A DNA stretch of 64,000 nt from JAENVT01 sp963773085 (GCA_963773085.1 CAVYZS010000011.1:62001-126000), one strand, 5' to 3'; positions 1 to 9,618 are shown, counted from the stretch's first letter. Notes: generated from the letters alone by a model not told the origin. Translations and numbers: made by a program.

Positions 1-1
1 C

Positions 2-3000
2 GCCGCATCCGCGGTGCCAGGTACACCGATCACATACTCCATCGTCGTCGCCAACGCTGGTCCGTCGGCCGTCGCCGGGGCAGCGGTCACCGACGCGCTG
101 CCGGCCGTGCTGGGCAACGCCACCTGGACGTGCGCCGGCACTACCGGCGGTGTCTGCGGTACGGCTGCGGGAACCGGCGCGCTCGCCACGACGGCAACGC
201 TGCCGCCGGGGGCGACGGTCACCTACACCCTCACTGCCGACGTTGCAGCCGGGGCGACGGGCACAGTCACGAACACGGCGACGGTTGCCGCACCGGTCGG
301 CGTGGTGGACATCGACCCGACCGACAACACGTCCACCGACATCGACACCTTGACCCCGTCGGTCGATCTGTCGATCACCAAGACCGATGGTGTGACTGCG
401 GTGGTGCCCGGCACCTCCACGACATACACGATCACGGTGGCCAACAGCGGGCCGTCGACGGTCGCCGGTGCCGACGTCAACGACTTCTTGCCTGCAGGAA
501 TCGTTGCTGCCAACTGGGTGTGCAACGCCGCGGGCGGTGCGACCTGCGGAACGGCGAGCGGCTCCGGCGACGTCTCGCTGCTCGCCACGCTTCCCGCCGG
601 TGGCTCGATCACGATCGACGTCGTCGCCGCCATCGACCCGGCAGCCGTCGGCTTCGTGGTCAACTCAGCCACAGTGGCCGCGCCGGCTGGTGTGATCGAC
701 ACGAACGCGGCAAACGACGTGGCTACCGACAGCGACGCCCTCACGCCGATTGCCGACCTTGCCATCACCAAGAACGACGGTCTGGTCTCGGCGCTGCCCG
801 GCGATCCGGTCAGCTACAACGTCGTCGTCACCAACAACGGTCCATCGGCCGTCGTGGGAGCATCCGTCACCGATGTGATGCCAGGTGGTTTGACCGCGGT
901 GGTGTGGACCTGCACGGCAGCCCCCAACTCGAGGTGCGCTGCAGCGAGCGGATCCGGTGACATCGTCACTTCGGTCGATCTGGCGGTCGGTGAGTCGGCA
1001 GTGTTCACGATCGGTGCCACGATCGCCGCGAACCAACTCGGCACGGTCACCAACATGGCGGTCGTCACCGCCCCGCCGGGCGTTGTCGACCCGATGAGCG
1101 CCGACAACGTCGCCACTGATACGACGACCGTCAACGGACTCGGTGACGTGTCGATCACCAAGACCGACGGCGTGTCCACCATCGTCGCCGGCACGTCGAC
1201 GACGTACACGATCGTCGTCACCAATCCGGGCCCTTCGCAGATCGACGGCATCCAGGTGATCGACGCTCTCCCCGCCGGGCTGGTCGGCGCCACCTGGTCG
1301 TGCCTCCCGACCGGCTCGGCCGTCTGCGGATCGACGACAGGATCCGGCTCGATCAACGAGTTCGTCGACATGCCGGCAGCGAGCACGATCACATACACGG
1401 TCACGGCAGTGGTCGCAGCAGGTGCAGTGGGCACCCTCTCGAACACTGCATCGGTCGCGCTTCCGACAGGGGTTGTCGACTCCGACCTGACCAACAACGT
1501 TTCGACCGACCTCACCGACGTCGACATGGTTGCCGACCTCAGCGTCACCAAGACCGACAACGTTGCTGCTGTCACCCCGGGACAGCCGGTCAGCTATGTG
1601 ATCACCGTCGTCAACGACGGTCCATCAGCCGTCACCGCGGCATCGCTGACCGATGTGATCCCCGCTGTGATCTCCGGCGCCACCTGGACGTGCACACCGT
1701 CGCCCGGCGCAGCCTGCGGCACGGTGTCCGGTACCGGCAATGTGGCCGTGAATCTCGACCTCGCCGTTGGTGCCAGTGCTGTGGTGACGGTCGGCGGAAC
1801 GGTGGCGCCGAACGCCACCGGCACGCTGGTGAATACAGCAACGATCACGCCACCGACCGGTGTCACCGATCCCGACGGTGCCGACAACACGGCGACCGAC
1901 TCCGACACGCTCGGCCCTGTTGCCGATGTTTCCGTGGCGAAGTCGAATGGAGTCACGTCGCAGTCGCCGGGTGCGACGTCGGCGTACACCATCACCGTCG
2001 CCAATGCCGGACCCTCCGTAGCCGCGGGTGTGACGATCACCGACCCGCTGCCGGCCGGGGTGACCACGGCCTCGTGGGTCTGCTCGGCGGCGGCCGGTTC
2101 GTCGTGCTCGGCCGCGGCCGGCAGCGGGGCGATCAACACCACCGTCAATGTCGGCGCCGGCGGACTCGTGACATTCACGGTGTCACTCCAGGCCGGTGCG
2201 TCTGCCGGAACGTTGACCAACACGGTGTCGGCGACGGTTGCCGCGGGCACCGTCGATCCCGATCCGTCGAACAACGTGGCGAGCGACAGCGACACCTTGG
2301 TCTTCACCGCCGACCTCGCAGTGACCAAAGTGGCGTCGGCGGCAACGGTACCGGCGGGCCAGTCGTTCAGCTATACGGTCGTCGTCACCGACAACGGCCC
2401 CGACCCGGCCAGCGGCGTGACCGTTCTCGACACCATGCCCGCCGGTCTCGGCAACACCACGTGGGTCTGCTCGGCGTCCCCCGGCTCGTCCTGCCCTGCC
2501 AGCGGCACAGGCGACGTCAGCACGACGATCGATCTTGCCGCCGGTGGATCGGCGACCTTCACGATCACGACGGCGGCGACCGTCTCGGCAGCGAGCCCGA
2601 TCGTGAACATGGCGACGGCGACGGTCGGACCGAGCACCGTCGATCCGGATCCGACGAACAACAGCGCCTCGGCCACCATCGGCGTGGACTTCTCCGCAGC
2701 GCTTTCGGTGCAGAAAACGGCCAGCGCCTCGTCGGTGACACCGGGTGACACGTTCTCGTACGACATCGTGGTCAGCAACGCCGGCCCGGCCCGGCTGGAC
2801 GGTGTCGTGATCTCCGATCCTGTTCCCGCAGGCCTCATCGCTCTGTCGTGGACGTGCCTCGGCAGTGCCGGTGGCGTGTGCGGCCTCGCCACGGGGACGG
2901 GTTCGCCGTTGCTCACCGCTGACCTGCCGGCCGGTGGATCGGTGACCGTCACACTGGTGGTGCAGGCCGCCCCTGCCGCCTCGGGCCCGATTCTCAACGT

Positions 3001-3856
3001 GGTCACTGCTACGGCCGGATCAGCGAGTTCGCCGATCGCTGCCCAGGCCTCGGCGAGCGTCGATGTCAGTCCGATCGTTTCCGTGAGCGGCTCGTTGTCG
3101 ATCACCAAGACGACGACCGTGACGTCGTATTCCACCGTGGGCGCGGTGTTGACGTACACCCTCGTCGCCATGAACACCGGCAGCGCCGTGCTGACCGGCG
3201 TGACGATCTCCGATCCCAACGCCACCGTTGGTGCTTGCGCTCCCGCCACGCTTGCCCCGGGTCAGACCATGACCTGCTCGGCAGTGCACGTCGTGACGCA
3301 GGCCGACCTCGACGGCGGTGCGGTGACCAACATTGCCTCGGTGAACGGTGTGTCGCCGACCGGCTCGGCGGTCACCTCGAGCAGTCTCGCTGTAGTCGTG
3401 CCGGCAACACGCACCCCGGCATTGACGCTGACGAAATCGACATCGAGCGCCAGCTTCTCCAAGGCCGGTGTGACGATCTCGTACACCATCTCGGCGACCA
3501 ACACCGGCAACGTCACCCTGGCCGACGTGGCGCTCACCGATGCCAACGCGGTCCTGGTCGGCTGTACTCCGAGAAGTCTGGCACCGGGTCAGAGCCTGAC
3601 CTGCATCGCGGTTCACACTGTGACGGCCGCCGATCTGGTTGCCAAGGTGATCGTCAACCAGGCACACGCCACCGCGCAGCCGATCGGTGCAGCCGGCATC
3701 TCCGTCGATTCCAACACCGTCCTCCTCAGCCGGGCCGCGCTACCGGGAACGGGCGGGAATGTCGGCCCGAAGGTCGCCCTCTCGGCCGAGTTGATCGGCA
3801 TCGGCGGTCTGCTGATGCTGTTGGCAGGTCGGCGCCGGCGCCGCCCGGTGAATTGA
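2..3856 (+). CDS. LPXTG-anchored surface protein with tandem DUF11 repeats (5' partial)
   Basis: The frame is open from base 2, so the start lies outside the window; an internal GTG at 14 is not the true start. About eight DUF11-type beta-sandwich repeats of roughly 120 residues follow one another, each opening with a motif like DLSITKTDG, running through TYTITVANSGPS and DNTATDSDTL, and most holding a pair of Cys (WTC...CG) that could form a disulfide. Two shorter repeats without the DN motif come next. The C-terminus is a sorting signal: LPGTG, a hydrophobic stretch (ELIGIGGLLMLLA) and an RRRRR tail, so sortase should attach the protein to the cell wall. Role is probably adhesin or stalk; no catalytic domain is visible. 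It ends 4 bp from a convergent gene. Confidence 0.9.
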   Translation, partial: AASAVPGTPITYSIVVANAGPSAVAGAAVTDALPAVLGNATWTCAGTTGGVCGTAAGTGALATTATLPPGATVTYTLTADVAAGATGTVTNTATVAAPVGVVDIDPTDNTSTDIDTLTPSVDLSITKTDGVTAVVPGTSTTYTITVANSGPSTVAGADVNDFLPAGIVAANWVCNAAGGATCGTASGSGDVSLLATLPAGGSITIDVVAAIDPAAVGFVVNSATVAAPAGVIDTNAANDVATDSDALTPIADLAITKNDGLVSALPGDPVSYNVVVTNNGPSAVVGASVTDVMPGGLTAVVWTCTAAPNSRCAAASGSGDIVTSVDLAVGESAVFTIGATIAANQLGTVTNMAVVTAPPGVVDPMSADNVATDTTTVNGLGDVSITKTDGVSTIVAGTSTTYTIVVTNPGPSQIDGIQVIDALPAGLVGATWSCLPTGSAVCGSTTGSGSINEFVDMPAASTITYTVTAVVAAGAVGTLSNTASVALPTGVVDSDLTNNVSTDLTDVDMVADLSVTKTDNVAAVTPGQPVSYVITVVNDGPSAVTAASLTDVIPAVISGATWTCTPSPGAACGTVSGTGNVAVNLDLAVGASAVVTVGGTVAPNATGTLVNTATITPPTGVTDPDGADNTATDSDTLGPVADVSVAKSNGVTSQSPGATSAYTITVANAGPSVAAGVTITDPLPAGVTTASWVCSAAAGSSCSAAAGSGAINTTVNVGAGGLVTFTVSLQAGASAGTLTNTVSATVAAGTVDPDPSNNVASDSDTLVFTADLAVTKVASAATVPAGQSFSYTVVVTDNGPDPASGVTVLDTMPAGLGNTTWVCSASPGSSCPASGTGDVSTTIDLAAGGSATFTITTAATVSAASPIVNMATATVGPSTVDPDPTNNSASATIGVDFSAALSVQKTASASSVTPGDTFSYDIVVSNAGPARLDGVVISDPVPAGLIALSWTCLGSAGGVCGLATGTGSPLLTADLPAGGSVTVTLVVQAAPAASGPILNVVTATAGSASSPIAAQASASVDVSPIVSVSGSLSITKTTTVTSYSTVGAVLTYTLVAMNTGSAVLTGVTISDPNATVGACAPATLAPGQTMTCSAVHVVTQADLDGGAVTNIASVNGVSPTGSAVTSSSLAVVVPATRTPALTLTKSTSSASFSKAGVTISYTISATNTGNVTLADVALTDANAVLVGCTPRSLAPGQSLTCIAVHTVTAADLVAKVIVNQAHATAQPIGAAGISVDSNTVLLSRAALPGTGGNVGPKVALSAELIGIGGLLMLLAGRRRRRPVN

Positions 3857-3860
3857 GCGT

Positions 3861-5183
3861 TCAGCGGCGCCGGATCAGCGCCGCGTTGGCGTGAGCGACG
3901 AACCCTTCGTGATTGCTCATCGACACGATCGTCGGTGTCATCCGCTGCAGTGCGTCGGCATCGGCTCGAGCAACGGCGGTGCGCTTGAGGAATGCGTCGG
4001 CGGTGATCCCGCTGGAGACATGGGCGAAGCCCCCTGTCGGCAGGCTGGCGGGGCAGCCGATGACGAAGTTGCCGGCGGAGAACAGCGTGTGCTGGCCGAC
4101 GAGGATCTCACCGGCATTGACCAATGAGTCGAGCAGTCCGGACTCGGAGTCTGGATCGACTGCGATCTGCAGGTGCTCGGGTGCCCAACGATTGGTGACG
4201 GCGGCGGCCTCGGCCAGATCGGCGACGATCACGCACCCGCCGTTGACGCCGAGCGCGGCACGGGCCGCTTCCGCGCGAGGAGTAGGAAGATCGACGATCT
4301 GGCTCTGGAGCTCGCGCTCGACCTGGTCACGCAGTTGGATCGACAGCGTCACCAACACCACGGCGGAATCGTTGCCGTGCTCGGCCTCGTTGAGCAGATC
4401 GGCCGCCACGAACCGCGGATCGGCTGAGTCATCGGCGATGATCAGGCTCTCGGTCGGCCCGAGGATCATCATCGTCGCCACCCCGTAACGCTGCATCTCG
4501 ACCTGGGCGCACGCCACCGGTGGACTGCCGGGTCCGACGATCTTGCGGACACGAGGGATCGACTCGGTGCCGAATCCCAGTGCGGCGACACCCGCCGGGC
4601 CGTTGACCCGAAACACGTTGTCGATCCCCAGCTTGCGACAGACGACCAGCACCGCCGGATCGATGCGCGCGCCACCGTCGGGCATCGGGGGCACGACGAG
4701 GGCGAGTTCCGGTACGCCGGCGACAGTCGCCGGCACACCCAACTGATACGCGACGCTTGGATAGCTGGCCTTGCCACTGGGCACGAACAGGCCGGCCGAG
4801 CTGATCGGGGTGATCTTCTCGCCCACCGACAGACCCGGTTCGCTTTCGAAGCTCCAGTCCGCGGCGCGCGACATCACCTGCGCGTTGAAGGCCCGAAGGT
4901 GCACGATGGCGTCGTCGATAGCCCGATCGACGTCGGAGCTCACCTCGGCGTCGGCGATCTCGTCGGTGGTCGCCCGCAACTGCTGTGGATCCAGCGAAAC
5001 GCGATCGAACTCGCGCAGAGCGCGGCACACCGCTTCGTCGCCGTTGGTCCGGACGTCGTCGATGATCCGACCGATCGCTGCTTTGAGGTCGGAGTCGAAG
5101 ATGGCTTCCAAGCCGCGGGCACACAGGGCGCGGCGGGCCTCCTCGTCCATCGCCGACCAGATCATCGAGCGCAGCACCGACAT
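3861..5183 (-). CDS. HisD-family dehydrogenase paralogue
   Basis: The fold is clearly histidinol-dehydrogenase-like: FVPSGKASYPS, IVGPGSPPVA, GPTESLIIADD, AADLLNEAEHG, APEHLQI and LPTGG appear in family order, and length is about 440 residues. Compared with the HisD pattern as I recall it, the metal-ligand Gln of QAEH is Glu (NEAEHG), the ligand Asp of GDYASG is Asn (GNFVIG) and the His before LPT is Ser/Ala (PASLPT); the catalytic Glu-His pair (APEH) remains. No his genes are adjacent. A different substrate or metal use is therefore possible, and I withhold the name hisD. The start used (MSVLRSM) leaves room for the purA promoter; an upstream ATG at 5216 would add 11 residues. Confidence 0.75.
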   Translation of the reverse strand: MSVLRSMIWSAMDEEARRALCARGLEAIFDSDLKAAIGRIIDDVRTNGDEAVCRALREFDRVSLDPQQLRATTDEIADAEVSSDVDRAIDDAIVHLRAFNAQVMSRAADWSFESEPGLSVGEKITPISSAGLFVPSGKASYPSVAYQLGVPATVAGVPELALVVPPMPDGGARIDPAVLVVCRKLGIDNVFRVNGPAGVAALGFGTESIPRVRKIVGPGSPPVACAQVEMQRYGVATMMILGPTESLIIADDSADPRFVAADLLNEAEHGNDSAVVLVTLSIQLRDQVERELQSQIVDLPTPRAEAARAALGVNGGCVIVADLAEAAAVTNRWAPEHLQIAVDPDSESGLLDSLVNAGEILVGQHTLFSAGNFVIGCPASLPTGGFAHVSSGITADAFLKRTAVARADADALQRMTPTIVSMSNHEGFVAHANAALIRRR

Positions 5184-5202
5184 GAGCGACGAGGGTATCG
5201 GG

Positions 5203-5239
5203 TAGGATTCACCCACGTTCCGCCCGAAGCCGCTAGGAG
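5203..5239 (+). promoter_or_regulatory. purA promoter -10 and ribosome binding site
   Basis: A TAGGAT -10-like hexamer lies at 5203-5208, and a Shine-Dalgarno AGGAG at 5235-5239 sits 9 nt before the purA ATG. No convincing -35 was found, so the promoter part is tentative. Confidence 0.4.
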
Positions 5240-5248
5240 CGTCTCGCC

Positions 5249-6472
5249 ATGCCCGTCACCGTCGTCGTTGGAGCCCAATGGGGCGATGAGGGCAAAGCCA
5301 AAGTCATCGACCTGCTCGCCAGTGAACACACTCATGTCGTGCGATATCAGGGTGGTCACAATGCCGGACACACCGTCGTCGTCGGCACCGAGCGGTACGC
5401 GTTGCAGCTCGTCCCTTCCGGTGTGCTGTATCCGCACGTGATCCCCGTGATCGGCAACGGCGTGGTCATCGATATGCCCACGCTGTTCAATGAGATCGAC
5501 ACGCTCGAGGGCCGCGGAGTCAGCTGCGCCAAGTTGCTCGTCAGCAGTCAGGCCCATCTGATCTTCCCGTGGCACCAGGCGCTCGACGCGTTGTACGAAG
5601 CAGGCCGTGGCGACGCCCGTATCGGTACGACGTTGAAGGGCATCGGCCCCGCGTATGCCGACAAGGCTCGCCGCGAAGGTGTGCGTGCCGGAGAAGTGCT
5701 CGACCCGGCCGGGTTCGCGGCTGCGGTCAAGGACCGCGCCGTCAGCCACAACGCCGAGATCGTCGCCCTCGGCGGTCAGCCGCTCGACGTCGACGATCTC
5801 GTCGAGCGGTTCACGACACTCGGTCGACGACTCGCCCCCTACGTGACCGACACGGTGCAACTGCTGCACGACGCCCTCGACCGCGACGATCATCTGCTGC
5901 TGGAGGGAGCGCAGGCGACGTTCCTCGACCTCGATCACGGCACCTATCCGTTCGTCACCTCGTCAAACCCAACCGCTGGCGGGGCATGCGTGGGAACGGG
6001 CATCGGCCCGCTGTATCTCACCCGCATCGTCGGGATCACCAAGGCCTACACCACTCGTGTCGGTAGTGGGCCGTTCCCCACCGAACTGCTCGACGAGGTC
6101 GGCGCCAAGCTGGTCGACATCGGCCATGAGTTCGGCACCGTCACAGGTCGCCGGCGCCGTACGGGCTGGCTCGACTGCGTGATGTTGCGCAAAGCGGTGC
6201 GGATCAACTCGCTCACCGAAGTTGCCCTCACCAAACTCGACGTGCTCGACACGTTCGCCGAGATCAAGGTCTGTACCGAGTACGACAACGATCGCAGACC
6301 GATCTACGCCGTGCTGGAGGGCTGGCTCTGCGACATCTCCGCGGTGCGTAGCCGGTCCGATCTTCCGCCCCAGGCGGCGAGGTTCGTGGCGCTCGTCGAG
6401 GCCGAGGTGGGAGTTCCTGTACGTATCGTCGGCACCGGTCCGGCCCGCGACGCCGTGCTGGAGTGGCAGTGA
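5249..6472 (+). CDS. purA: Adenylosuccinate synthetase
   Basis: Joins IMP and aspartate using GTP, the first step from IMP to AMP. The N-terminal GTP loop WGDEGKAKVID carries the catalytic Asp, and GGHNAGHTV the catalytic His. KGIGPAYADKARR, VGSGPFPTEL and a variant of the TGRPRR(C)GWLD loop (TGRRRRTGWLD, here with Thr) follow in family order. The 407 residues are slightly short of the usual ~430. An AGGAG ribosome site supports the start. The stop overlaps the purB GTG, so the two AMP-pathway enzymes are translationally coupled. Confidence 0.95.
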   Translation: MPVTVVVGAQWGDEGKAKVIDLLASEHTHVVRYQGGHNAGHTVVVGTERYALQLVPSGVLYPHVIPVIGNGVVIDMPTLFNEIDTLEGRGVSCAKLLVSSQAHLIFPWHQALDALYEAGRGDARIGTTLKGIGPAYADKARREGVRAGEVLDPAGFAAAVKDRAVSHNAEIVALGGQPLDVDDLVERFTTLGRRLAPYVTDTVQLLHDALDRDDHLLLEGAQATFLDLDHGTYPFVTSSNPTAGGACVGTGIGPLYLTRIVGITKAYTTRVGSGPFPTELLDEVGAKLVDIGHEFGTVTGRRRRTGWLDCVMLRKAVRINSLTEVALTKLDVLDTFAEIKVCTEYDNDRRPIYAVLEGWLCDISAVRSRSDLPPQAARFVALVEAEVGVPVRIVGTGPARDAVLEWQ

Positions 6473-7773
6473 TCGATCGGTACTCGCTGCCGGAGATGGC
6501 AGCGGTCTTCTCCGACACCACCCGCTTCGGTCGCTACGTCGAGATCGAGTTGTTGGCCACCGAGGCCCATGCTGTCCTCGGCATCGTGCCACCCGACGAC
6601 GCCGTCGCATGTCGGACCAAAGCGCCACTGGTCGACGCGGCGTTCGTGCAGGCAGTCAGCGATCGCGAGGCCATCACCGATCACGACGTGGCGGCATTCG
6701 TCGATGTGGTCCAAGGCGCCATCGGTCAACCCGCCGGTGCCTGGATCCACTACGGGCTGACGTCCAGCGACGTCGTCGACACAGCATGGTGTTGGGCCCT
6801 ACGCGATGCCGCCGATCTACTGATCGGAGCATCGTCGGCGTTGTTGACGACGGTGATCGACCTGGCGCGCACCCATCGTCGGACGGTGATGATCGGGCGA
6901 ACTCACGGCATTCACGCCGAGCCGACCACGTTCGGCGCCAAGGTGGCGTTGTGGGCGTTGCAGATCGATCGCGATCGCGCCCGCCTTCGTGCCGCCCGGG
7001 ACGCAATCGCGGTCTGCAAGCTCAGCGGCGCGGTCGGCACGTACTCCAACATCGATCCCTCCGTCGAAGCCCTTGTCGGCGAGCGCCTCGGCCTTGCGCC
7101 GGTTCCGGCGACGCAGGTGATCGCCCGCGATCGACATGCCGAGTACCTGTGGGCCTGTGCCTCGGTGGGAGCGACGATGGAGATGATCGCCGTCGAGTTA
7201 CGTCACCTGCAGCGGACCGAAGTCGGTGAGGTGCAGGAAGGCTTCAAGCCGGGTCAGAAGGGCTCCAGTGCGATGCCGCACAAGCGGAACCCGATCAGCG
7301 CCGAGACGATCAGTGGCCTGTCGCGAGTGCTCCGCAGCAATCTCCAAGCCGGAATGCAGGACGTCGCGCTGTGGCACGAACGCGATATCTCGCACAGTTC
7401 TGTCGAGCGAATCATTCTTCCGGATAGCTCGTTGATGGCTTATTACGTGATGCGACGCATGCAAGGATTGCTGGCGGGATTGCAAGTGTTTCCCGATCGG
7501 ATGCAAGCCAATCTCGATGCCAGTTTCGGCCTGGTGTTCAGTCAGCCGGTGCTGCTGGCCCTGGTCCAGGGCGGGCTTGGTCGAGATGAGGCCTACCGCA
7601 TCGTGCAAGAAAATGCCACCATGGCATGGCGCGAAAAACGTTCGTTCCGTGGGTTGCTCGACGCCGATCCGCGGGTCATCGTTGCGGCCGAATTGTTGGA
7701 TGAGGCATTCGATCTCCAGCGCTCGCTGCGCCACAGCGGAGCCGTGTTCAACGCCGTCGACGCCATCGCCTGA
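6469..7773 (+). CDS. purB: Adenylosuccinate lyase
   Basis: Cleaves adenylosuccinate to AMP and SAICAR to AICAR, both releasing fumarate. The fumarase/aspartase superfamily signature SSAMPHKRNP holds the catalytic Ser on the flexible loop. TSSDVVD and GRTHGIHAEP carry the substrate-binding residues and the general-acid His. Length (about 434 residues) is typical. I chose the GTG at 6469 because it forms a GTGA overlap with the purA stop; an in-frame GTG at 6463 is an alternative. Confidence 0.95.
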   Translation: MIDRYSLPEMAAVFSDTTRFGRYVEIELLATEAHAVLGIVPPDDAVACRTKAPLVDAAFVQAVSDREAITDHDVAAFVDVVQGAIGQPAGAWIHYGLTSSDVVDTAWCWALRDAADLLIGASSALLTTVIDLARTHRRTVMIGRTHGIHAEPTTFGAKVALWALQIDRDRARLRAARDAIAVCKLSGAVGTYSNIDPSVEALVGERLGLAPVPATQVIARDRHAEYLWACASVGATMEMIAVELRHLQRTEVGEVQEGFKPGQKGSSAMPHKRNPISAETISGLSRVLRSNLQAGMQDVALWHERDISHSSVERIILPDSSLMAYYVMRRMQGLLAGLQVFPDRMQANLDASFGLVFSQPVLLALVQGGLGRDEAYRIVQENATMAWREKRSFRGLLDADPRVIVAAELLDEAFDLQRSLRHSGAVFNAVDAIA

Positions 7774-7796
7774 ATGGTCGTCGGCCTGAACCCTCG

Positions 7797-8210
7797 TCAA
7801 TCCGAACGGGAGATGCCGGCGCGCTTGAGCACGGCGGCGTCGACACCGATCTCGCGCCAGGTGGCGTAGGAGATGCCCTGTCGGGCACTGTACGACTTCC
7901 CGACAGCGACGAATCCGTCCTCCAATGCGCTGATGTCGACCTTCTCGCCCATCGATGCCAGTTCGGCCTGCAGATCGCGGCGTTCCTGACGAAGGCGGAG
8001 CTCGCTCATGGGATCGGCCACATCCAATTCGGCATCGATTGCCGACAGTCGGGCGGCGATCGATTCACGCGTGCGTCGCCGACCGCGCTTGGGCTTGTTG
8101 TTGCGCAGCGCTTCGAGATAGTTGCGAACGGCATTGCCTTCGTTGCGCCCCATCGCCAGCGCGGCTTTGTGCTCATCGGTCATCGGCCCTTTGGGCCCTC
8201 TTTTTGCCAT
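7797..8210 (-). CDS. Small basic, coiled-coil-prone protein of unknown function
   Basis: 137 residues. The N-terminus is very basic (MAKRGPKGPM, then KPKRGRRRTR near residues 40-48). A charged helical middle (about 50-90, RLSAIDAELD...RQERRDLQAEL) looks like a coiled coil, and the C-terminal YATWREIGVDAAVLKRAG could be a small helical module. From memory similar small proteins are widespread in actinobacteria, but I know no function; binding to DNA or RNA is only a guess from charge. The ATG sits 7 nt after a good -10 box, so the mRNA is probably leaderless. It is divergent from the thioesterase gene. Confidence 0.75.
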   Translation of the reverse strand: MAKRGPKGPMTDEHKAALAMGRNEGNAVRNYLEALRNNKPKRGRRRTRESIAARLSAIDAELDVADPMSELRLRQERRDLQAELASMGEKVDISALEDGFVAVGKSYSARQGISYATWREIGVDAAVLKRAGISRSD

Positions 8211-8217
8211 GCGTCAC

Positions 8218-8245
8218 ATCATAGTTTCATATTCTTCAAACTCAA
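8218..8245 (-). promoter_or_regulatory. Sigma-70-type promoter, probable leaderless start
   Basis: On the minus strand TTGAGT (8240-8245), a 16-nt AT-rich spacer and TATGAT (8218-8223) form a near-consensus promoter. Only 7 nt separate the -10 from the ATG at 8210, so transcription should begin at or next to the start codon. Confidence 0.6.
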
Positions 8246-8262
8246 TAGTTACGCTCTCGGCG

Positions 8263-9081
8263 ATGGATCTCAGCCGACTCTTCGATCTGGAGGCACACGG
8301 GGCCGATACTTTCGTCGGAATTGGCCCGCAGTATCCGTGGGGCGGATTGTACGGCGGGCAGATCGTCGCCCAGGGTCTTCGCGCCGCGGCCAGCACCGTT
8401 GACGCCGATCTCGAGGTTCATTCGTTGCGCTCTTATTTCATCCGACGTGGTGACCATACGGAGCCGATCCGGTTCGAAGTCGACCGCATTCGCAACGGGC
8501 GCAGCTTCTCGACCAGACGGGTGATCGCCCGCCAGGCGATCGGCGCGATCCTCAATCTCGAGGCGTCGTTCCAGCGTCCAGAGGTGTCGATGGATCTCCA
8601 GGCGATCACCATGGATGCCGGGGTTCCGGAGCCGGGCTCGTTGGAGTCGACGACGTGGACACCGTCGTTCGATCGGCGATTCGTGCCCGCGACGTGGTCG
8701 TCGTCCGTCGCCCGTCCCGGTGCGGGTCGAACGTTGGCGTGGATGAAGGTCAATGCTCCGTTGGGCGACGCTCAACTGTTGCATCGTTGCTGGCTCGCGT
8801 ACCTCTCCGACGATCTTCCGACCGATGCAGTGCGCGCCGCCACCGAGATCCAGGACGACGGCCGGTTCACTGCCAGCCTCGATCACACGATGTGGTTCCA
8901 TCGTCCCGTGCACGCAGACCGGTGGCACCTCCACGACTTCACCTGCCACGCCTTCGTCGGTGGGCGCGGGCTGGCGATCGGCCACGTCTTTGCTGCCGAT
9001 GGCGTGCACGTGGCAACCGTGGCTCAGGAGGTGTTGATGCGTGGCAGGCGCGCTGAACAGACTGGCGACCATGGCCTTTGA
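8263..9081 (+). CDS. tesB: Acyl-CoA thioesterase II (TesB-like)
   Basis: Hydrolyses acyl-CoA to free acid and CoA. The double-hotdog family pattern is clear: WGGLYGGQIVAQGLRAA near residue 30, HSLRSYFIRRGD near 60, RNGRSFSTRRV near 83, and in the second hotdog LDHTMWFHRP followed by GHVFAADG. About 272 residues, as expected. The ATG at 8263 starts the conserved region properly; longer in-frame starts would run into the divergent gene and its promoter. It overlaps the start of pyrE. Confidence 0.88.
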   Translation: MDLSRLFDLEAHGADTFVGIGPQYPWGGLYGGQIVAQGLRAAASTVDADLEVHSLRSYFIRRGDHTEPIRFEVDRIRNGRSFSTRRVIARQAIGAILNLEASFQRPEVSMDLQAITMDAGVPEPGSLESTTWTPSFDRRFVPATWSSSVARPGAGRTLAWMKVNAPLGDAQLLHRCWLAYLSDDLPTDAVRAATEIQDDGRFTASLDHTMWFHRPVHADRWHLHDFTCHAFVGGRGLAIGHVFAADGVHVATVAQEVLMRGRRAEQTGDHGL

Positions 9082-9607
9082 TTCACTCGCCCAGCGGGTC
9101 AACTCCATAGCCCGGCTCACAGGCACGTTCACTCTCCGGTCCGGTCAGATCGCGACGGAATACTTCGACAAGTACCGCTTCGAGGCCGATCCGGTGCTGC
9201 TGGCCGACATCGCCGAGGCAATGGTGCCGCTGTTGCATCCGGGCACACAGGTTCTCGCCGGGCTGGAGCTCGGAGGGGTACCGATCGCCACAGCGCTGTC
9301 GCTGCGCACCGGACTCCCCGCTGCATTCGTGCGCAAGGAGGCCAAGACATACGGCACGGCGAGACTCGCCGAGGGTGCCGAGATCCGCGGGCAGCGAGTG
9401 ACCGTGATCGAGGACGTGATCACCACCGGCGGTCAGGTCGTCATCTCCACCGGGCAACTGCGATCCCTCGGAGCAATCGTCGAGCATGTTGTCTGCGTGA
9501 TCGATCGCAGCCCGGATCAGGGTGCGGCTCTTGCCGCAGAAGGCCTGACAATGACGTCACTGTTGACCCGCGCCCAACTCGACGCCGCCGAGACCCGCCG
9601 CGCCTGA
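9041..9607 (+). CDS. pyrE: Orotate phosphoribosyltransferase
   Basis: Adds ribose-5-phosphate from PRPP to orotate, giving OMP in pyrimidine synthesis. The PRPP-binding motif VTVIEDVITTGGQVV is present, with FTLRSGQ, LELGGVPIATALS and FVRKEAKTYGT in family order. The GTG start at 9041 follows a perfect AGGAGG (9026-9031) by 9 nt; an ATG at 9071, 11 bp before the tesB stop, would give a protein 10 residues shorter and cannot be excluded. Gene overlap with tesB suggests cotranscription. Confidence 0.92.
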   Translation: MAGALNRLATMAFDSLAQRVNSIARLTGTFTLRSGQIATEYFDKYRFEADPVLLADIAEAMVPLLHPGTQVLAGLELGGVPIATALSLRTGLPAAFVRKEAKTYGTARLAEGAEIRGQRVTVIEDVITTGGQVVISTGQLRSLGAIVEHVVCVIDRSPDQGAALAAEGLTMTSLLTRAQLDAAETRRA

Positions 9608-9618
9608 CAACCCCCCGG

